Assembly: GCA_013414725.1 (NCBI GenBank)
Contig: CP058706.1
Location: 414,350-426,112, forward strand
Length of the DNA: 11,763 nucleotides
Origin: Coxiellaceae bacterium
GTDB lineage: Bacteria; Pseudomonadota; Gammaproteobacteria; GCA-013414725
Reading direction: 5' to 3'
This document shows positions 7,590-11,763 of this stretch, one piece after another (the stretch's first letter is position 1; each line of letters begins with the position of its first letter). A program made the translations under genes and the position numbers. The notes beneath the pieces are model-generated. The model saw only the letters and a list, made by a program, of their open reading frames with translations. It was not told where the DNA came from and did no database searches.

Positions 7590-7918
7590 CTATTTCGATT
7601 GAGCCACTTGGCGTCGACGCAAATAAGCGATAACTAAGAACACTATTAATAGCGGTAATAGTATCGGAAATAAAATCGGAAAAATAACACGGCTAACAAA
7701 GCGCAGATAAAACCAACCACGCCCAGCACTACAATTCCCGCACCTGTCAAAATGAACAATAATAAAGTGCCCACACTCAGCCCCACAATAATTGCTGTTA
7801 AAACTAACCAAATTGTCGCCGTAATAACAATCGCACCGCCTAAAACTGGAAATGCCACATGCCATAAAATGACAGCCAATAACATTATCGCTGCAACGAT
7901 TAAAATGAATCCTATCAC
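7590..7918 (-). pseudogene. Small polytopic membrane protein in the pilin operon, frameshifted
   Basis: The start is GTG 7918, decided by a strong AGGAGG 9-10 bases upstream, inside the last codons of the preceding pilin gene. The first frame gives a very hydrophobic protein (MIGFILIVAAIMLLAVILWH, then three further hydrophobic stretches) and then turns basic-aromatic. A neighbouring frame continues with FPILFPILLPLLIVFLVIAY and the cytoplasmic-looking tail LRRRQVAQSK to a stop at 7590. Restoring one base in the five-base run at 7680-7684 gives LAVLFFPILFPILLP and a protein of about 109 residues with roughly four membrane segments. No family is recognised. Its place between pilin genes suggests a role in pilin insertion, assembly or anchoring (inference). 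The TAG stop is followed directly by the next gene's ribosome binding site. Confidence 0.6.
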
Positions 7919-7920
7919 TT

Positions 7921-8433
7921 TTATTTACCTCCTGTTGTATCAGTCGTGTCTGTTGCCGTTCCGGGGCTGGTACTTGAATAAATAGCAGAATAATTACCAG
8001 AACTGTCACAACTCCCACTCAGACCACGCTGTTGCATGATCTCTTTCAAATTAGTGCAGTCACTCTCACTAATATTGCTCATGGTGATTTTAGCTTCTGT
8101 AGCATTGTTCGAAGTGACCGTAATATTACCGCCCCATGGGTTAGCGGTCGCATTGGTAAAATCACTCGGAACTAGGCCTTGATTGGCCAATACAGTCATA
8201 CTGACATCTTGACTACTTGAGGTAGCGCCTTTAAAAGTTTTGTAAGTCCAAAAATAATTATCCAAGGCCGTCATCACGGTGGTCAACATACTAACAGCGT
8301 CATTTACCTGACGCGCACTGCGGGCACTGGTGTAATAACGTCCTGCAGTAACTACTAATACCGCAATAATTGCCAACGACAACATTAATTCTAATAAACT
8401 AATTCCTCGGACTGATTTGCGGTTTCGTATCAT
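7921..8433 (-). CDS. Type IVb-like prepilin 3
   Basis: A 170-residue prepilin, the longest of the four. The leader is 10 residues (MIRNRKSVRG), then ISLLELMLSLAIIAVLVV with glutamate at mature position 5. Globular landmarks are LVPSDFTNATANPWGGNITV and a cysteine pair 15 residues apart (CTNLKEI...GSC). The C-terminal tail is Ser/Thr-rich (SPGTATDTTDTTGG), unlike the other three. AGGGA precedes the ATG. The end of the gene carries the AGGAGG that drives the next gene, whose GTG begins two bases after the stop. The similarity to prepilins 1, 2 and 4 implies tandem duplication followed by strong divergence outside the N-terminal helix and NPWGG block. Confidence 0.9.
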   Translation of the reverse strand: MIRNRKSVRGISLLELMLSLAIIAVLVVTAGRYYTSARSARQVNDAVSMLTTVMTALDNYFWTYKTFKGATSSSQDVSMTVLANQGLVPSDFTNATANPWGGNITVTSNNATEAKITMSNISESDCTNLKEIMQQRGLSGSCDSSGNYSAIYSSTSPGTATDTTDTTGGK

Positions 8434-8442
8434 ATCGTGTCC

Positions 8443-8928
8443 CTAAAAATTAAATATTACGTTTAATGTGGTGGTTGAAGCAGTGCTATCCTCACACGTA
8501 GCCGAACTGACTGTACTCACTTTACCAACGAACTTAGCTATTAAATTCTGACAAGCGGTCACAGGAACATTACTCATGGTGACCTTTAGCTGAGTTGCAC
8601 CACTACCAATAGCGGCAATATTGCCGCCCCATGGGTTACTGGTGGCGCCACTAAAATCGGCTGGTACTGTGCCATTACCCACAAAATCACAAATCATATT
8701 GTTTTCGGGTTCACAGCTTTCAGTTGGCTGAAAAGAATCATGGTTTTGTATCCAGTCATTAGCAGCTGTATAGACATTGTTAATCATATTCGCCGCTTCA
8801 TTGACTTGTTGGCCCGTACGCGCAGTCTGATAATAACGGGAAGCCAAGATTAACAACACAGCAATAATCGCCAATGAGAACATCAACTCTAATAATCCAA
8901 TGCCTGATTTATGTCGTAATTGCCGCAT
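8443..8928 (-). CDS. Type IVb-like prepilin 2
   Basis: A 161-residue prepilin. The leader is 9 residues (MRQLRHKSG), then IGLLELMFSLAIIAVLLILA with glutamate at mature position 5. The globular part contains TVPADFSGATSNPWGGNIAA and a C-terminal cysteine pair 18 residues apart (CQNLI...ATC). An additional cysteine pair (ESCEPENNMICDF) sits before the VPADF motif and is absent from the paralogues, suggesting a second disulfide loop. The ribosome binding site GAGGT overlaps the TGA of the upstream pilin (TGAGGT), so the two are translationally linked. The stop is followed nine bases later by prepilin 3. Confidence 0.9.
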   Translation of the reverse strand: MRQLRHKSGIGLLELMFSLAIIAVLLILASRYYQTARTGQQVNEAANMINNVYTAANDWIQNHDSFQPTESCEPENNMICDFVGNGTVPADFSGATSNPWGGNIAAIGSGATQLKVTMSNVPVTACQNLIAKFVGKVSTVSSATCEDSTASTTTLNVIFNF

Positions 8929-8936
8929 GACTTACC

Positions 8937-9394
8937 TCAAAATGTGCCTGTAAATTGATACGTACTGCCCCCTTGTTTGACACAGCTGGCATCATTATTA
9001 CTCGTGTATTTCAACATTTTTTGTTGCAATGATTGACAACCATTATTGCTTAAATTGGTCAAATCAACTGAAATTTTATTGCTGTCATTTTTGCTTTCCT
9101 TAACATCAATTCTTCCATGCCATGGATTAGCATTAGGATTAATAAAATAGTCAGGCACTAAACCAGCTGTTTGTAATGTCTGCATACTGATATTAGAAAA
9201 TCGGGATTTCCTTCAAGCCATTTATAGCTGGCATTGACGGTAGTGTTAATCATGTCAACGGCTTGGCTGACACGCAAACTCTCACGTGAAATCAAAAAAT
9301 AACGGGTCGCCATGAAGATCAGGGTCAGGATCACCAGAAGAGAAAGCATAAGTTCTAACAGACCTACGCCACGTTGGGTAACAGGTCTTTTCAT
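8937..9394 (-). pseudogene. Type IVb-like prepilin 1, frameshifted
   Basis: The first frame, from ATG 9394, gives leader MKRPVTQRG, then VGLLELMLSLLVILTLIFMA (glutamate at mature position 5) and the alpha-helical spine to EGNPDF, then runs out of register. The next frame continues as SNISMQTLQTAGLVPDYF, then NPNANPWHG and a cysteine pair 17 residues apart (CQSLQ...ASC), ending at 8937. Restoring one base to the four-base run at 9197-9200 (GATTTTTCTAAT) gives an intact protein of about 152 residues with the same layout as the other three. NPWHG replaces NPWGG. No clear Shine-Dalgarno precedes the start, although this is the first gene of the operon. It may be intact if the indel is an assembly error. 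Confidence 0.75.
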
Positions 9395-9425
9395 ATTGAT
9401 TCAACCATTGTAAATTAATCAGCTT

Positions 9426-9454
9426 ATTTTAATGCTTTTGCTGCAAATTAGCAA
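9426..9454 (-). promoter_or_regulatory. Predicted sigma70-type promoter of the pilin-rdgB operon
   Basis: On the minus strand a TTGCTA -35 (9454-9449), a 17-bp spacer and a TAAAAT -10 (9431-9426) lie 31 bases upstream of the first prepilin start. No sigma54 (GG/GC at -24/-12) site, often used by pilin genes, was found here. Confidence 0.5.
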
Positions 9455-9576
9455 TGTTTTCATGTAAAATCAGTGGCTTAGAGGATACTTTTCCATTTAA
9501 CTTATAAGCTAGATAAAAATCTCCCCAAAAAATGTAATGGACATCAAGAAGGCTATACATACTGCTGAGTTGGAAT

Positions 9577-9614
9577 GGTAGATCCGCTTCCGCTTCGCTT
9601 GATCCACCCTACAT
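9577..9614. repeat. Dispersed GTAGGGTGGAT-type repeat, possible terminator of prfA-prmC
   Basis: On the minus strand TGTAGGGTGGATC, an AAGCGAAGCGGAAGCG loop, then GATCTACCA. GGTGGATC pairs with GATCTACC as an 8-bp stem (one G-U in RNA). This form resembles a repeat common between genes in many proteobacteria. It lies about 50 bases beyond the prmC stop and could end that transcript, although no long T-tract follows on that strand. The loop contains a tandem GAAGCG duplication. Confidence 0.5.
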
Positions 9615-9661
9615 TTTTTTCACTACATTTATTTTCATAATTATTTTGAAGCCGGCAAAAT

Positions 9662-11596
9662 CTATCGTTTTGCCCCACTGACCCGAACAGTCCCAGCCAA
9701 ATCACGGTATTGTCGCCAATCGTGGAAACCTCCCTCTTGCAACAAATTGATCACAGAGGCTTCTTGATCATGCCCATGCTCTAACAATAGCAGGCCCTCT
9801 TTAACTAAATATTGCCGCGCCTGCACAATAATTTTCCGCAAATCTGCTAATCCGTCACTTCCAGCTGCTAATGCAGTGATGGGCTCATGCCGTAATTCGG
9901 GTTGCTGTAAATGAGGATCATTGATGGGTATATAAGGCGGATTACTGATAATAGCGTCAAAATGTTGGTTGGTTGGCACACCCAATAGCCAATCTCCTTG
10001 GCAAAGCGTCACATTAGATAATTGATAACGCTGCACATTCTCACTGGCAACTGCCAAAGCAGCTGTGGATTGATCGATGGCAATGATTTGCCACTGAGGG
10101 CGTTCTTTTGCCAAAGCAATGGCAATTGCTCCAGAGCCTGTGCCCAAATCAGCAATCGTTAATTTCTCATTAGGTAAATGCATTAATGCCAATTCCACCA
10201 GTAATTCTGTCTCTGGCCGTGGCACCAAAGTAGCTGCTGTCACTTTTAATTCAAGGCCCCAAAATTCGCGGTGGCCGACGATATAAGCCATTGGTTCTGC
10301 TGCTAAACGCCGTTGCAATAGTTGATTTAATATTGCAGCAGCAGGCGCTGATAATTCGATTTCAGGATAAGTATAAAGATATTCCCGTGACTGGGATAAT
10401 GCTTTGCAGAGCAGTAACTCCGCATCTAAATACGGAGTTTGGCTGCAAATTTGTAATTGTTGTTGTAATCGCTGCAGTGCAGCACGAATGGTTAACATGA
10501 TTTTCTTTAAATTAAGTTTCCCCATGGCCGCTAACATATCTGCCTGATGTTCACGGACTAAGGCGCTAATAATTTCATCTAAATCGCCTTCCATAATATT
10601 TGGCAAGGAATAAACCGTCAGATTAATACGATGATCGGTGAGCCTACCTTGCGGGAAATTATACGTACGGATCCGCTCGGAACGATCACCCGTGCCAACT
10701 AAACTACGGCGCATGGCAGCTTGTTCACTTTGTTGTTTGCTACGTTCTTGGTCTAATAATTTGGCCTGTAAAATTGACATTGCTCGTTCACGGTTTTTAT
10801 GCTGTGAACGCTCATCCTGACATTCTACGACTAAACCCGTGGGTATATGTGTGATACGGACAGCAGAGTCAGTCTTTTGCACGTGTTGGCCACCTGCACC
10901 TGAGGCGCGAAAAGTATCAATGCGCAAATCTGCTGGATTGATATTAATTTCATCAATCGATTCTACTTCCGGCAAAATAGCAACAGTGCAAGTTGATGTA
11001 TGAATACGGCCTTGTGCTTCAGTTTCAGGGACACGTTGCACTCGATGTGCACCTGATTCAAATTTCAATTTGGAATAAACCCCTTTGCCAACGATGCGGA
11101 CTATGATTTCTTTGAAACCACCATGATCACCAGCACTTTGTGAAATAATCTCAACACGCCAACCTTGTTTTTCAGCATAACGCGAATACATCCGGAATAA
11201 ATCACCGGCAAAAATCGCTGCTTCACTGCCACCTGCACCACCACGAATTTCTAAGAATACGTTGCGTTCGTCGTTAGGGTCTACAGGAATTAATAATGTC
11301 CGTAAATCTTGTTCTAAAAATTCTTTTTGTTGCTGCAATGTAGGCAATTCTTCTTCTGCCAAGATTTTCATCTCAGGATCATCGCCTGCAATCATTTCTT
11401 CAGCCGCGGCAATGGCCTGTTGATTGGTTTGATAACGTAAAAAACAGTCTGCCACTGGTTCTAACTGTGAATATTCACGCGATAATTCGCGGAATTTTTC
11501 TTGATTATTGATGACTTCGGGCAAACTTAATTGTTCACCAATTTGTTGACGCCTGGCTACTAATGCTGTCAATTTTGTAAAAATAGAATCTTTCAT
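9662..11596 (-). CDS. prfA-prmC: Peptide chain release factor 1 fused in frame to its glutamine methyltransferase PrmC
   Basis: One 644-codon frame encodes two normally separate proteins. Residues 1-360 are complete RF1: the helical domain, the stop-codon reading PxT motif (P190-E-T192), the catalytic GGQ loop (G235-G236-Q237) that triggers peptidyl-tRNA hydrolysis, and the C-terminal [10 protein letters not shown]. Residues 367-644 are complete PrmC (278 aa; E. coli 277): N-terminal substrate-binding helices, REFWGL, PRPETE, SAM-binding [14 protein letters not shown] (483-496) and catalytic NPPY (552-555). PrmC methylates the GGQ glutamine, so enzyme and substrate are joined by a linker of about six residues (LNLKKI). 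The start is ATG 11596; GAGAAG lies upstream. hemA precedes it by 51 bases, the usual hemA-prfA-prmC order. M367 could be an internal start. One missing base near 10517-10523 would create the fusion from two adjacent genes. Confidence 0.93.
   Translation of the reverse strand: MKDSIFTKLTALVARRQQIGEQLSLPEVINNQEKFRELSREYSQLEPVADCFLRYQTNQQAIAAAEEMIAGDDPEMKILAEEELPTLQQQKEFLEQDLRTLLIPVDPNDERNVFLEIRGGAGGSEAAIFAGDLFRMYSRYAEKQGWRVEIISQSAGDHGGFKEIIVRIVGKGVYSKLKFESGAHRVQRVPETEAQGRIHTSTCTVAILPEVESIDEININPADLRIDTFRASGAGGQHVQKTDSAVRITHIPTGLVVECQDERSQHKNRERAMSILQAKLLDQERSKQQSEQAAMRRSLVGTGDRSERIRTYNFPQGRLTDHRINLTVYSLPNIMEGDLDEIISALVREHQADMLAAMGKLNLKKIMLTIRAALQRLQQQLQICSQTPYLDAELLLCKALSQSREYLYTYPEIELSAPAAAILNQLLQRRLAAEPMAYIVGHREFWGLELKVTAATLVPRPETELLVELALMHLPNEKLTIADLGTGSGAIAIALAKERPQWQIIAIDQSTAALAVASENVQRYQLSNVTLCQGDWLLGVPTNQHFDAIISNPPYIPINDPHLQQPELRHEPITALAAGSDGLADLRKIIVQARQYLVKEGLLLLEHGHDQEASVINLLQEGGFHDWRQYRDLAGTVRVSGAKR
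10498..10523 (-). other. RF1-PrmC junction with cryptic out-of-frame stop and internal start
   Basis: The coding strand reads ATGGGGAAACTTAATTTAAAG and, shortly after, ATGTTAACC. In the observed frame it is [12 protein letters not shown]. One extra base in the GGGG (10523-10520) or AAA (10519-10517) run would instead give ATG GGG AAA ACT TAA, a stop at 10514-10512, leaving the ATG at 10498-10496 as an ordinary separate prmC start 13 bases later with a weak AAAG before it. This is the spot that decides whether the fusion is real. Confidence 0.7.
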
Positions 11597-11647
11597 TAAT
11601 TGTGTTCTTCTCTTGTTATGCTGTCCTTAAATGCTCATCCGTTTATA

Positions 11648-11763
11648 CTAAATATCGAACAAGCGTCGTGCTAACCACAGTAATTCGAGTTGTCCATCAT
11701 AGGCCGCTTGGCGCAATTGCACACTAGGCGCATGTAAAATTTTCTGGGTCAGCTGATAAATAA
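11648..11763 (-). CDS. hemA: Glutamyl-tRNA reductase, C-terminal end (rest outside window)
   Basis: Only the last 37 codons are present; the frame is open at the right edge and ends at TAG 11650-11648. The sequence IYQLTQKILHAPSVQLRQAA, followed by YDGQLELLWLARRLFDI, matches the end of the HemA C-terminal dimerisation domain (E. coli: LTNKLIHAPTQSLQQAARDG). HemA reduces glutamyl-tRNA to glutamate-1-semialdehyde, the first committed step of tetrapyrrole synthesis in gammaproteobacteria. It lies 51 bases upstream of prfA on the same strand, the usual gammaproteobacterial arrangement, and is probably cotranscribed with it. Confidence 0.85.
   Translation of the reverse strand, partial: IYQLTQKILHAPSVQLRQAAYDGQLELLWLARRLFDI

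Noticed and set aside
7918..8018. The small membrane protein read as starting upstream at 8018 in the other frame.
   Set aside because: That frame is a shadow of prepilin 3. The AGGAGG-GTG start at 7918 followed by one frameshift gives a coherent membrane protein.

Overview
The window looks like part of a moderately AT-rich gammaproteobacterial chromosome, probably of the order Legionellales (Legionella, Coxiella and relatives). The main evidence is a hemA-prfA-prmC block in the gammaproteobacterial order, a DamX-type SPOR protein, an OmpA-family lipoprotein resembling the Dot/Icm component IcmN/DotK, and dispersed hairpin repeats of the kind common in such genomes. No species is assigned.

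Layout. Bases 1-988 (+) hold the 3' end of a damX-like gene and an OmpA-domain lipoprotein gene. Bases 989-1349 have no gene but are packed with short repeats, including a MITE-like unit with near-perfect 17-bp terminal inverted repeats (16/17) around a perfect 14-bp-stem palindrome. Bases 1350-2212 (-) hold a frameshifted gene for a secreted GIN-domain (DUF2807) protein. Bases 2213-2469 are a divergent promoter region with a palindrome. Bases 2470-5244 (+) hold the wreck of one gene of about 920 codons: at least nine frameshifts and three in-frame stops, but the fragments read as one continuous protein. Its C-terminus has a glutamate cluster resembling Dot/Icm secretion signals. A hairpin at 5250-5270 separates it from a convergent, once-frameshifted outer-membrane beta-barrel gene (5284-6272, -).

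Bases 6525-9394 (-) form a tight six-gene operon, read right to left: type IVb-like prepilin 1 (frameshifted), prepilin 2, prepilin 3, a small polytopic membrane protein (frameshifted), prepilin 4, and rdgB, whose start codon overlaps the last pilin stop. A TTGCTA-17-TAAAAT promoter lies upstream. The right end (9662-11763, -) holds the C-terminus of hemA followed by peptide release factor 1 and its own glutamine methyltransferase PrmC in a single 644-codon reading frame, that is, enzyme and substrate fused.

Two themes run through the window. First, tandem type IVb-like pilin paralogues share an operon with a nucleotide-pool sanitation enzyme. Second, single-base losses at or near homopolymers break four genes, and one such loss would also explain the RF1-PrmC fusion. 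Either these are real signs of genome decay or they are deletion errors in the assembly. The large 2470-5244 relic is the clear exception: it carries insertions, deletions and nonsense changes, so it is a genuine pseudogene.
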